Origin: Amoebidium appalachense
Lineage: Eukaryota > Ichthyosporea
NCBI GenBank assembly: GCA_963693365.1
Contig: CAVNZM010000005.1
Coordinates: forward strand, 4,402,001 to 4,466,000
Length of the DNA: 64,000 nucleotides
Direction of reading: 5' to 3'
Positions 34,965-56,002 of the stretch are shown here, in pieces. The notes under the pieces are model-generated. The model was not told the origin of the DNA and did not search any database. It saw nothing but the letters and a program-made list of their open reading frames with translations. Position 1 is the stretch's first letter, and every line of letters begins with the position of its first letter. The position numbers and the translations under genes are program-made.

Positions 34965-35586
34965 GAGGGGCGGGGGGAGAGAGGGGGGGGGCAGGGGGGG
35001 GGAGGGTGCTAGACAAAAACACGACAGTTGTGAGGCCTCAGAAAAACCAGAGGCTTTTTTGCTTTATTGTCTTCCAAAATACCACTTTTCATCAATGAAA
35101 AGGGTGCAATAGAGAACCAGCTCCACGTGCAAAAAAGTACAGCTAGTTCACAGACCTACATGTTACCCACACGCCCTACTCACCTCACTCCTCTGGTCGC
35201 TCAGCTGCTCGTTCCTCAACCTGCGGTGTGCAAACGTGGGACGGCTGCCGTCCACAGGCACGTGCTGTGCCCCCGTGCTGTGCTGTGGCCCAACAAGCAG
35301 AGGCAGAGACGACCCGGTCACCGTGCCGCACCGTAGGCACGCCTGCAACCGTCTCAGCGCCCATGCCGCCTCTCCCCCCCCCCCTCCTCCCCCCTCCCCT
35401 TCCCCCACTATCCCCCTCCCTCCCGATATTCTTGTTATATCATTAACACAAAACCCCCATCCCCCCGCCCCTTAATGTCAACCCCTTCTCCCCTCCCCCC
35501 CGAGTCCATACCTGGCCCACATTCTCATCGTAGATCGCCACAAGCACCAGCCCGCACCCTGCACACAAGGGCCGGCCTGCAGCCAT
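31119..35586 (-). CDS. TFIIB-family general transcription factor, BRF2-like
   Basis: Exons in transcript order: 35586-35512, 35342-35184, 34412-34291, 34010-33929, 33810-33747, 33588-33472, 33152-33039, 32794-32727, 32530-32450, 32250-32167, 31908-31620, 31373-31311, 31219-31119; total 1419 nt (472 residues), all phases agreeing. The N-terminal zinc ribbon has CAGCG in exon 1 and CLRCG in exon 2. The first cyclin fold includes IGELVEVGRQLGLSSALIEQA, LFQQAY, VVAGSCCRWVLL and VDVFGLGRMHNMLRSLLG. The second includes EVKVLATRLLGLGREAW and GTGRQPLIVAAAAL, close to BRF2 NETWLVTGRHPLPV. The C-terminal exons are Ala/Pro-rich and end KRKRSED-stop. BRF2-type factors assemble TFIIIB at gene-external Pol III promoters such as U6. 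BRF1 or an Rrn7/TAF1B-like protein is less likely. Convergent with KNL2. Confidence 0.82.
32060..32114. repeat. C homopolymer of about 55 nt
   Basis: One of the longest C runs of the window, in a BRF2-like intron; on the coding strand it reads poly-G. Confidence 0.95.
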
Positions 35587-35738
35587 TCTGGCGACTATTC
35601 AAAGTGAAGCCTCGCATGCCGTATAACGTGGACTTTGTTATGCCCACATGCCCACAGACACACAAACACAGACACAGACAGGATAAAAAGGTGACACGGG
35701 GAACTTGTGAACCCGTCACATACACAGGCAGGCTGATT

Positions 35739-35936
35739 CCCAAACTCGGTCACTTAGTTTGGTTTGGAGGTCACGTGACCGAGAGTTTGGGTTGACGGAG
35801 ACGGGGTTTGGGGAAGGGGAAGGACTGAGCTGTTCCGCCATGATCCCGGAACCAATCAGGTTGCAAAAAGCATGGCGTGATCCAATCAGTTGGCATAAAC
35901 TATTACGCGGTGCTCCATTACAGCTTTTGGTCCAAT
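35739..35936. promoter_or_regulatory. Probable promoter of the BRF2-like gene: E-box palindrome and three CCAAT boxes
   Basis: 35769-35780 is the perfect palindrome GGTCACGTGACC with a CACGTG core, the right arm of a larger inverted repeat (CCCAAACTCGGTCAC at 35739-35753 against GTGACCGAGAGTTTGGG at 35775-35791). CCAATC occurs at 35852, 35882 and 35932. All lie 150-350 bp upstream of the minus-strand start at 35586 in otherwise non-repetitive DNA. Confidence 0.5.
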
Positions 35937-36017
35937 CAAACTCTGAATCGTATTGAGCATGCGCTGGGGCATGCTGTGCCATCATAAAATGTGTGCCCCG
36001 CGGCGGCGAGCGCAGAG

Positions 36018-36159
36018 TGATATATTTGGTAAATACTCATTTTATCCACCAATCGGAAGAAGATAGTGTGATGATCGGCATCACACATATCTTCCTGTAG
36101 AAGCGACTAAAAAAGTCGTGTTTTTCGCTTCTCTCTCTCAGTCTTTTCCTCGCCGCTTC
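36018..36159 (+). repeat. Left terminal direct repeat of the retroelement
   Basis: About 142 bp, roughly 90% identical to 38320-38461. Contains two stem-loops: GTGTGATG/CATCACAC around ATCGG, and GAAGCGA/TCGCTTC enclosing CGAC/GTCG. Confidence 0.9.
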
Positions 36160-38319
36160 GAAGCGCGCGTTAGCGAGGCCGGTCTAGTGACCAAGACCAA
36201 AGCTTTTGAGCGCAGTGAGCGCTATAGTCGACTGTCGTGTAGGTCCCTAGACTTTAGCTATAATAATAGTAGGCCCAGGAACCGCAGATCATTGAGACCG
36301 GATGCGCTCGGGAGTTTTTGCAAAACCCAAGTGGGGTTGTGTTTTGGGGTTGTTTGTGTAGCTATAAGCACCTAGGCACGTCTGGCAACGTTAGCCCCAC
36401 GGTGTGGGCTGCTCGCGTCAGCATGTACAGCAGCAACGTGTGCTGCTCTCAAGTCCTAGTAGTGGGCCCCGGCAGCAGTGGTCTGTGCGGGGGCGTCCGG
36501 TTATATGCGCTCCCAGTAAGCCAGTGGGCGGGGATTAAGTATGGCATCACACCCGAATGGTGCGCTGGGCCGCCACCTCCCCACGACATGGGGAGGTACC
36601 TAGACTTGGGCGAAGTTTCGGAGGAGGAGGCGTTGGTGGAAGTTGCGCGAAAGTTTAGTGGGTAAGGGCGCACTTGAACCCATCGACGAGTCCAGAAAGC
36701 ATTGCGTGTCGACCAAGTTTGGGGTGCGAAAACCAAACGGTAAAGTGCCGCTTATAATCGACATCAGTGCGCCCAGTGAATGAGTATGCCGTACAGCGGG
36801 GCCTCAAGTACGAGACGCTCGACTACTATTTCCTCAGCCCATACTACTTCACGCGGCTCATGAAGGAGTTCGGTCGGCGTCTTCACCGGCGCGGTGTGCG
36901 CACGTTAGCGTTCTTCAGTTGGACGACTGGTTGGTCGTAGAACGGCCGCTAAAGGCGCTGCAAACTCGCGGTGTTGTTGAGGGGGAGCTCTAGGCAACGG
37001 GCCTGAGCCGAAATACGGAGAAGGGCCAGTGGGAGCCCACTGACCACTTCGACCATCTAGGCATCCATGTCGACCTTGCCGCGGGTGTGTTGGCCCCTAC
37101 CGCCACCTCTATGGAGAAGCTGGTGGAGGAGACCAAGCGGGTGATGGCCAAGGCTCGCAAGGGCAAGCGATGGGTGGAAAAGAAGCAAGTCGCCCGGTGG
37201 TTGGGGGTGGTCATGAGTCTGCGGGCTGCCACTCCCCACGTGCTGACGTTGGTGCGGCCAGTGTACTAATGCCGCCCTACGCGGGGGAAATTGGCACAGT
37301 TTAGTTTGGCTTTCGGGGTGTCAGTTACAGATTATCGGTCGGACGCCCCAGTTCATTGGCCCGTTGCTTCGGGCGGAGATAAGGGCCAACCCGGTCACGG
37401 CTACGCTCATCACGGATGCCGCCACCACACACGGCTGGGGGCCGGTGCTTCAAGTGGCGGGATCCCCTGCCCCTGCGCTTGAGGCGGCGGGCAGGTGGGC
37501 AGCCGACGACGCTCCGCGGGCGGCGGCGATTGCGGAGTGTGAGGGCCTGTTGGAGGCCTATCAGAGCTCTGCCCTGCAGGAAGCCCTCCGTGGGCAGCGG
37601 GTGCAGTGGCAAGCCGATGCCCAGGCGGCCCTTGGGGCCGTGCGGAAAAAGGGCAGCGGCAGCCCCTCGATGCAGCGCCTTCTGTGGCAGCTTCAAGTTC
37701 TGCGTTTGTGCCTTGACCACGGGTTGCCTTGGCCACAGGAGGTGGCCTACATCCCGGGTGAGCTCAACGACCGAGCGGATTGGCTGTCGCCGGTGGACCC
37801 CCGGCATGAATGGCAAGTCACGCCGGAGGCAGTAGAGCGGGTGGAGTGGCTGCTGGGCATGCAGCCCGAAGTCGATCACCGGGTTTACCACCCACACCTC
37901 GGCAGTGAAGGCCGATTTCAATGTGTGGGCCCAGGCAGGGGCTTCCGGTGGGATGGCAGACGGGTTGGCGGTGCCGTGGACGGCACCAAGCTGGTGGGCG
38001 CCTCCGTTAACGCTGATCAAGCGAACGGTGGCCAAGCTGCAGCGGGAAGGTGCAGCAGGCATCCTCGTCGTTCCAGTGTGGGATATGGCGTCGTGGTGGC
38101 CCGTCATCAGGGGTTGGCTTCGGCAAGTGTGCCTCTGCGCCCCTCTGAGGTAATTATCCCGCGCGGGGTGCGGCCGTGGCGTATGCAAGCATTTCGTCTG
38201 GACGGCACCCCCGGTTCCTGGGCAGGCTGAGGGGCCCCAGCCAGCCAGCGTAATTGTATAATAGTGTATGTTAGCCGGCTGTGTCTTAGTGGACGTAGAT
38301 AGCAGTTTGGTGTCTAAAA

Positions 38320-38461
38320 TGATATATTTGGTAAATACTCATTTTATCCACCAATCGGATGAAGATGGTGTGATGATCGGCATCACACATCTCTTCCTGT
38401 AGAAGCGACTATAAAAGTCGTGTTTTTCGCTTCTCTCAAACAGCCTTTTCCTCGCCGCTTC
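38320..38461 (+). repeat. Right terminal direct repeat of the retroelement
   Basis: Direct copy of 36018-36159 with a few substitutions; both stem-loops are retained. Starts TGATATATTTGG and ends CCTCGCCGCTTC like the left copy. Confidence 0.9.
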
Positions 38462-38816
38462 TCTTAGGACCCACCCACCCGCCCGCATTCTGTTTCCTCG
38501 CCGTTTGCCTGCTGTTCTCAGCTTTATGGATCATGACTGTAAGTGCTAGGTTGAGGGTAGTAGTGCTTGCCAGTGGTTGGGGCGGGGGGGGGGGGGGGGG
38601 GGGGGGGGATGATTTCTGTTTTCGGGCCCGAGGGCCTTATCTGTATTGATCTCGTATGTATGGCCCCAGGGCCGGGAGTCAGTACATGTGATTTATTTGC
38701 GGCCCAGTGGGGGCCTGCGGGGACGGCAGCCGGGTGCTGCCTCTCATCATCAGACCGGCCACAAAGCAATCGAAAAGGAGTTTGGTGTCGAAAATCGTAA
38801 TATTGCGACTTGAAGT

Positions 38817-39145
38817 CACGGCAACCTTGACTTCAACCAAGTCAAGCTATGCCGACTTGACTTATTATTAGAATTGGTGAGAGGAGCTGGTGACTTGTCC
38901 TGACTTTCAGTTGCGACTTGAGTCGAAATTCAGGTGACTTTTTACTATTGTAGCGATCATCCGCGATGCTACTCCCACATGTGGGCGAGCCCGGGAAAGA
39001 AGAGAAACACACGCACCCACGCACCCACGCACCCACCCACGCACCCACACACACACACACACATGTACACACACACACACACACGTGCACACACACTAGT
39101 AGGGTACGAGCACAGCAGCTTCGTGAAGCTGTGACTTGAAGTCAC
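38817..39145. repeat. Segment bounded by identical 13-bp near-palindromes
   Basis: GACTTGAAGTCAC occurs at 38817-38829 and 39133-39145. Between them AAGTCA/TGACTT words recur many times (38830-38940), followed by a (CA)n stretch. Just inside the right end is a small hairpin AGCTTC-gt-GAAGCT. No coding capacity. Could be a small non-autonomous element. Confidence 0.45.
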
Positions 39146-39174
39146 ATGTGCACCTCCCTGCAGAAAAAATTGCC

Positions 39175-39377
39175 ACACACATGCAGGTACACACATACAC
39201 GCACACAATCATACACGCAAATGTGACATTGATATACATGCACAAGCATTCAATGGCATGTAAGCACCACAATCACGAACGCGCGCGCGCGCGCACACAC
39301 ACACACACACCGTGTGCAACCACACACACTGTAGCACACACACACACATGCACACACGCACACACGCACACACGCAC

Positions 39378-39420
<43 letters not shown>

Positions 39421-39494
39421 GTCAGTGTGCACACACACACACTCTAGCACACACACACATGCACACATGCACACATACACACACACACACACGT

Positions 39495-39550
<56 letters not shown>

Positions 39551-39643
39551 TACACACATACACACACAACACACCCACCCACGTGCACACACACCGTGTG
39601 TGTACACGCACTGACACACATACACACGTGACACACACACACA

Positions 39644-39694
<51 letters not shown>

Positions 39695-39920
39695 CTTACG
39701 CATGGCACAGGCAAACACACGGTCTGTGCAGTCGCACATACACACAGAGACGCGCGCCCACGTGTACACGCACACAAGGCACACCATTGCCATGCACATG
39801 CGCACACACACGCACACACGTACACACACACACCCCGTGCAATCACACAAGCGTACACAGACGCGCTGCGTCAGCGCGCACCGTTAACACACACCGTACA
39901 AGCAGAGACAGAGATAGAGC

Positions 39921-40010
<90 letters not shown>

Positions 40011-40059
40011 GGGGGGGAGAGAGAGAGAGAGAGACAGAGAGAAGAGAGAGAGGGGGGGG

Positions 40060-40091
<32 letters not shown>

Positions 40092-40542
40092 CGACTCAGG
40101 GGGGGGAGGGAGTGTGTGTGTGTGTGTGTGTGTGTGCACGTGTGTGCCTGGTGTGTACACAAGGTTCTAAGTGTAGCAGACTCCGAGGCTACCCACATGT
40201 GAACAGATGTTGTGTTCGAGCCTCATTCAGCTCAACTACAACCTGAGACATACACATATTAAAGAAGACGCTCCAGAGTGAGCAAAGGCAGAAATCGCCA
40301 AACACATGCATGTACACGCACGCACACAATCATACACGCAAATGTGAATTTAATACACATGCCCAAGCACCCAACGGCATGTAAGCACGCGCGCGCGCAC
40401 ACACACACACACACTGCACACACACACACACTGCTAGCACACACGCACACACGCACACATGCACACACGCACACACGCGCGCGCACACACACACACACCG
40501 TGTGACACACACATACACACGTGCACACACACACACACACGT

Positions 40543-40578
<36 letters not shown>

Positions 40579-40718
40579 TACACACACATACACACACAAC
40601 ACACCCGCCGTGCACACACACGCACACACGCACACACACACCCCGTGCAATCACAAAAGCGCACACAGACGCGCTGCGTCAGCGCGCACCGTAAACACAC
40701 ACTGTATAAGCCGAGACT

Positions 40719-40720
<2 letters not shown>
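39175..40720. repeat. Diverged tandem duplication of a (CA)n-rich block
   Basis: Unit 1 (about 39175-39911) and unit 2 (about 40300-40715) start with the same words (CACACAATCATACACGCAAATGTGA, then GGCATGTAAGCAC) and end with the same words (CAGACGCGCTGCGTCAGCGC, then GCACCGT). Both continue into (GA)n tracts (39922-40090 and 40757-40873). Interiors differ in CA length. Confidence 0.75.
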
Positions 40721-40749
<29 letters not shown>

Positions 40750-40752
40750 GGG

Positions 40753-40793
<41 letters not shown>

Positions 40794-40839
40794 AGAGAGA
40801 GAGAGAGAGAGAGAGCCTCGGAGAGAGGGAGAAAGAGAC

Positions 40840-40873
<34 letters not shown>

Positions 40874-41363
40874 CTCAAGGGGGCGGGGGGGGGGGGGGGG
40901 GGGGGGGGAGTGTGTGTGTGTGTGTCAAATTGATTCGACCGAGTTTGGGCCCACATCGCTGTGGGTGGAACCCACTAGATCGTTTATCATGAAACGGCTG
41001 ATCATGACACGGCACCTGGGTGGGAACAGAAGACACTTGACTCAGGCCCGTGCTCAGTGATCACGGCACCAGGTGACGTGTGTAGCCTGCGTAGAACTTA
41101 GTAGCTCTTTCTATTGGGCGATAGCAGCTTTAAAATGTTTTAATCTTTCAGCAAGCAGCTTTCAAATGGATATGTCAGGCATGCTGATAACCGCCCCCCC
41201 AACATACGTGCTTGTGGTATTATAAACATACCACCGCCCTCAGGTCTGGCGGGTCAAACTGCAAACAAGGTGAGAAAGGAGTCAAAGGACTGCCATAGAA
41301 TATAGATTGGTTCATCTCTTTATGTTCAGTGTATTAACAACTCTACTTTCCAGATTCACCATC

Positions 41364-47198
<5,835 letters not shown>

Positions 47199-48401
47199 GG
47201 CAGAGTGAGAGCTCTACACCAGAGCAAATGGACACGTCAAATGTAACACACTAAGAGCATAGATGCAGCAATACATGGTATCGCCAAGTATGGTTGGCCG
47301 CCTATAGTGCATGCCCTGGTGGCTCTGTTGCAGCTTTATTGATTTCTGTTATTACACGTATGATGGGAATTCGAAGTTGCCTAGCTGATCCTATTTATTT
47401 TATTTTCCCCCTCTTCGATAGCTAAATGAGTGGTTGGCAGCAGCACAGCTTGGTACTGCGCTATGTGTAGATAGGACAGCTGGATAGGACAGGGCATATA
47501 AGAGATTTGAAATGGTGCTTGAACAAAAACTCTGGTTGGTTTGTAATAAAAGAGTGATTGATGCGTTATGGCCTGAAACGTCAAATTGAATGCTCCCTAA
47601 TGCTCCCCCGGCCCGTCCTCTCTTCCGCACTCGGCTTGCCTGCCAGACGCTGGCACGGTACACTTAGGCTTGGTGGATGACTTGGCCCCTGCATGAGGCT
47701 ACCATGCTGAAATGCACTCATCATGATGGGCACATGGGCCACATGATATTATGTTGCATATGCTCGTCGACTGCAGTGCGCATGTGCCACGAATGCAAAG
47801 TTGTTTGAAGTTCGTATTTAGGTTTCTGCAGCCCCCCCCCCCCCACCACCACCACGAATGCACCTCCCTCCATGCCTTTAGTGGAACGCCGGACGATCGT
47901 GGCTCCCTGAGCTCGAGGCTGAGCTCGGAACCCCGGGCGGTGCCACTGGCAAGACCCCGGCCAGCTACGTATCATAGGCAAGGCCTCCTGGGAGATTATA
48001 CTTGGGAGGCCTTGATCATATTGTAGGTGACAAGCATACATGACCTAGGATTGCGCAAACACCCGACTTTGGAAACTGACAATCCCAAAAAAGGTAAGTG
48101 CGCGAACATGATTCCGTAAAAACTTCAGTCAGAACGTTGTGCACAAGGAGTTCTCAGGTCAAAGTGCAAGCAGCACTACCCATACCCTTCTCCAACACCT
48201 CGGCCTGGTAACACACTTTGGCGTCACGCTAGCAATTTGGTTCAATCTTGCGAACAAAGGGGTTAGCGTTCACTGGAGTCAACTCGAGTAAGAGGAACTC
48301 TGGAGCTACTGGTATACTCAGTAGTACACGCCTTTGAGACAGGCAGCACGAGCGTATGTTTGTGTGTGTGTGTGCAGGACAGCAGGCACGCAACAGCAAG
48401 A
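47199..48401. other. BCAT 3' region and TMEM230 upstream region
   Basis: No gene recognised. AATAAA at 47545-47550 is a plausible BCAT polyadenylation signal. A perfect 10-bp inverted repeat (CAAGGCCTCC at 47979-47988, GGAGGCCTTG at 48005-48014) could form a stem-loop. An AG at 48376-48377 after a GT-rich stretch may be the acceptor of a 5' UTR intron of TMEM230. Confidence 0.45.
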
Positions 48402-48512
48402 ATGGGGGTGGTGCGGGCACGAGATGGCCGGGGAAATTACGTCAAGCTAAACACCACAGCCCCTTCTGACGAATGGACTCCAGGCCAGTTTGTAAAGCCA
48501 AAGAAGAAGGTG

Positions 48513-48604
<92 letters not shown>

Positions 48605-48664
48605 CTTGATTGCCTGCCTGCCTGCCTGCCTGCCCTGCCCTGCCCTGCCCTGCCTGCCTGCCTA

Positions 48665-48706
<42 letters not shown>

Positions 48707-49592
48707 TGTCTTGCTGACAGTCTCCCCCCTGCAGGTGCCCTACAAGGCGATAGGGCTAGCCGTGGGTCTTTTTGTGCTTGGCTCTCTGTTTCTGTCGCTG
48801 GGTGCGGGACTACAGACCGGCTACATAGAGACACAGGTGTGTGAGTGGGGCTGCCTTTGGCGGGTGGTTGTTTTTATGAAAGCAGGAAAATCGCCTTTAT
48901 AGTATTATGAGCACGAGTGTTTGCCTGCTGCACTTATGCACAGCCTGTTGGCAGTGATCAGGCACTTTTCTTCTGGCTTGCAGTTTAAAGCATGGACACA
49001 CGTGTGCGCACACATGCCTACACATTCAACACACAGACACGTGGTGTGTGGCCGTACAGACATTTCCACACAGAAGGTCGCCGGTTTGGGTGTTGGGCAC
49101 TGGGTGGGTGTTTGGGGAGGGGGAGAGGGGGAGAGAGGGGCCAGAGTGTCACCCACACACGTTCACGCACACACGCATGCACGAACGCAGACGTGTGCGC
49201 GCGCACACACACACACGCACGCGCGCGCGCTGTTATCAGTTCACTCACGTCCCTACTTACTCAGGAGCTACTCGCAGTTATATTCAGTGAGCTGCTTGCA
49301 TTGAACACTCTGTGGATAGGATGAAAGCGCTGCGGAAAATAAGTGTACGCACACACACCTACAGCTACTCAAAGGCACTTACGTTCACACACTGTGGCAC
49401 CTGCCCTGAAACGCTTTATGAACACACCCTGTTCCGGCATCCTGCCGTGCCACACAGGCACCATCCTCTTTTGTCCTCGTGTGCCTCTCCTCCTACTTCT
49501 ATTAGACCCTGTGCTGCCAGTGGGGGTGTTTTTTTCTGTGCAGCATCCGTTTCCACCTTTTCTTGGACCCGATTATTACATACTCTATGCTT

Positions 49593-49650
<58 letters not shown>

Positions 49651-50480
49651 ACACCACCACCACCACCCACCGACCCAAAATGAACTAACCACCACCACCA
49701 AAAAGTCTGCTCAGCGTGCTGTTGCGGCTATGTCATGAACTCGCACTGTGTGCGTTTGTGTTTATCAATGCAACCTACTAGCATGTACAGTGGTGTTGGG
49801 TGTGTATGTAAACACCAGTTGTGCACCGATATTTACACGCTTGTTTGTGATCGAATGAGAAAAGGGTTGTGCAAATGAGAGAGGGGTGTGCTGATGGTGA
49901 AGTTTTTGTGGTGTGGTAGTGGTGATGGGTGGTGAGGAGGGGTGAGAGAGAGACGATAGTCGGCCAGCTATCAAGAAGGGAGACGGGGGATTTGATTGAT
50001 GATCGACTTGCGACCCTTTCCGAAAAGGGAAGACGAGGAGGAAGAGAGAGGGGAGGGGGGAGGGGGAGGGGGGGGGGGGGTTGTAAAAGAATTTTCAGGA
50101 GTTCTTATGGCTGCCCTCCACAGAAGCCGAACGGAGGAGTTGGGGTGGTGGTTGGGGGCAGGGAGAAGGGGGGGGGGGTTTGAATGCGTCAAAAAGTACG
50201 AAGTACACAAGAACAAACGGATAACACGATGCAGAATGCAAGCCATACATAAAGAGTATGCATAATAAGCAGAGCCCATCCTCAGGGGGGGCCCACGTCA
50301 TCCACAGTACCCGAGTTTCGACCTATTCCCCTCGTTAACGAAACCCAACTCAGATACTGTTTCACTTGAACATGAGTAGGTCACCCGGAGAAGGGGGGGG
50401 GGGGGGGAAAGGCAGGGAGAGGGGGGGGGGGGGGGGAAGGGGGTAATGCTTGATAGACAAGATATTTCACTAACCAAAAG

Positions 50481-50513
<33 letters not shown>

Positions 50514-50638
50514 CGCACGCACACACACCCCCCCCCCCCCCCCCCCCCCCCCCGCGCACGCACACACACCCCCTTCTCCCCCCCCCCCCCCCCCCCACAC
50601 ACACACACTCAAAACATCCCCCCACCCACCCACCCACC

Positions 50639-50673
<35 letters not shown>

Positions 50674-50817
50674 CAGTACCATGACCGAGGGATACCCCTG
50701 CTTGTACTGGGCTCTCTGATGTTTATTCCCGGGGCCTACCACGTAGCCATCGCCTACTACACATACATGGGCTACAGGGGCTACTCGTATAACGACATCC
50801 CGTCCTTCGATGACTAA
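48402..50817 (+). CDS. TMEM230: TMEM230 family membrane protein
   Basis: Exons 48402-48509, 48735-48836, 50677-50817; 351 nt, 116 residues (human about 120). Start [16 protein letters not shown]; cytosolic N-terminal part; the first membrane segment lies in [20 protein letters not shown] with GYIETQ after it; the second in [18 protein letters not shown]. The highly conserved C-terminus [18 protein letters not shown] matches YRGYSYDDIPDFDD of animal TMEM230. The family is linked to secretory/recycling and synaptic-vesicle trafficking in animals. The first intron is a (CCTG)n microsatellite that stays in frame with both exons; the second holds the 208-bp dispersed repeat. Convergent with EMG1, 269 bp apart. 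Confidence 0.95.
48511..48715. repeat. (CCTG)n tetranucleotide tract, TMEM230 intron 1
   Basis: About 200 bp of TGCC/CCTG units beginning one base after the first intronic base, with one TTGATTGCC interruption near 48604 and a short CCCTG variant block near 48633-48650. Confidence 0.95.
50180..50387. repeat. 208-bp dispersed repeat, copy 2
   Basis: About two substitutions from 28874-29081 (A to C in TTCACCTCG, G to A in CATGGG). Follows a G-run; flanked on the right by unrelated G-rich sequence. Lies in TMEM230 intron 2. Confidence 0.85.
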
Positions 50818-51086
50818 ACACAACCAACCAACCCTCTCCCGCCCCACCTACCCTCGATATCTAGACATATTCAACATCTGGTTTTACTCTTGTGTGCGCA
50901 TAATACATCAGACTGATTATGGCTCGAGTGGGTAGCAAAGTTGTATGGTGATGGTAGAATAGATAGATATATATAAAAAGAGGTAGAATCTATGGACATA
51001 GCTATAGTGCACATATATAATGCAACACGCCGACGTATTCGCGTATTCGCCGGTGCTATTCATTCCAAAAACAGCTGCGAATGACT

Positions 51087-55294
<4,208 letters not shown>

Positions 55295-55939
55295 CCTGCC
55301 TACGCCCAACAGGCACGCACACACTACTAAGATTACTCAGGACCTCGTTGCAGGCTAGCAAGAGCGAGTGCAACAGGCAACAACAAGGAATATATGCTGC
55401 TTTTTAAAGTTTGGAAGGTATAAGATAAGATTCTAAGCAACACAAAGATCACCAGAATGATGAGTATATATTTTTCGGCGTTTGTAACACCTGAAAATAC
55501 TGTGTTTCCTGCTTTAAAATTTCTGTCTGATGAAAAAATACAGACGTTTGCAGAGTTTGCAGCTGAAATGCTCAGTGCTCAGCTCACGAACCAAAACGCA
55601 CATGTACAGGATGCGGTCACTGGAGAATGTGAAGATCTAAGGGGGTTTACGCTGTTTACTCGAGGCAAAGAGAACCAGTCTCAGGTATGGGGGGGGTTTT
55701 GCTCGGAATATCCCCTCAGCGGTATATCATGATCACGTACATAGATGTCGGGTGGTGACTATATATCAGGGTTTACTTTCTCTACGAGACACCATAAAGA
55801 CTACAAGGAGAAATCAATTAGTTGGGGTTCCCCGTCTTTTTTTTTTTTTTTTTTTTTTTTTAATTTTAATTTTAATTTTTTTTAATTTTAATTTTAATTT
55901 TTTAAAGGGGCTTCCCTCGGGACACTCGGTATCAGCTGG

Positions 55940-56002
<63 letters not shown>

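Larger units (their letters stand above)
36018..38461 (+). mobile_element. Degenerate DIRS-like (tyrosine-recombinase-order) retrotransposon
   Basis: A 2.4-kb block lies between direct repeats. The RT region is split over frames: fingers-like VSTKFGVRKPNGKV near 36710-36750, catalytic box QLDDWLVV near 36918-36940 (family YLDDWL), then HLGIHVDLAAG and RWLGVVMSLRAATPH at 37050-37240. 37364-38230 stays open and gives a DIRS-type RNase H (LITDAATTHGWG, QADAQAAL, PGELNDRADWLSPVD, EWQV) and the usual following segment (WWAPPLTLIKRTVAKL, VPVWDMASWWPVI). Stops and frame changes interrupt the RT part. No tyrosine recombinase or gag is visible, so it is an inactive or deleted copy. It lies between the BRF2-like promoter and BCAT. 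Confidence 0.75.

Noticed and set aside
36018-38461. LTR retrotransposon (Ty1/Ty3 type)
   Set aside because: Direct repeats are short, and the RNase H with its following W-W-A-P-P segment is of DIRS type; no integrase or protease is seen.
39922-40090. Ser-Leu or Arg-Glu repeat frames at (GA)n tracts
   Set aside because: Simple repeat translation; no start context or splice structure.
48510-48734. Cys-Leu-Pro-Ala repeat as a normal part of TMEM230
   Set aside because: GT and AG borders and the family's continuous K-K-K/V-P-Y-K junction show it is an intron; kept only as a retention finding.
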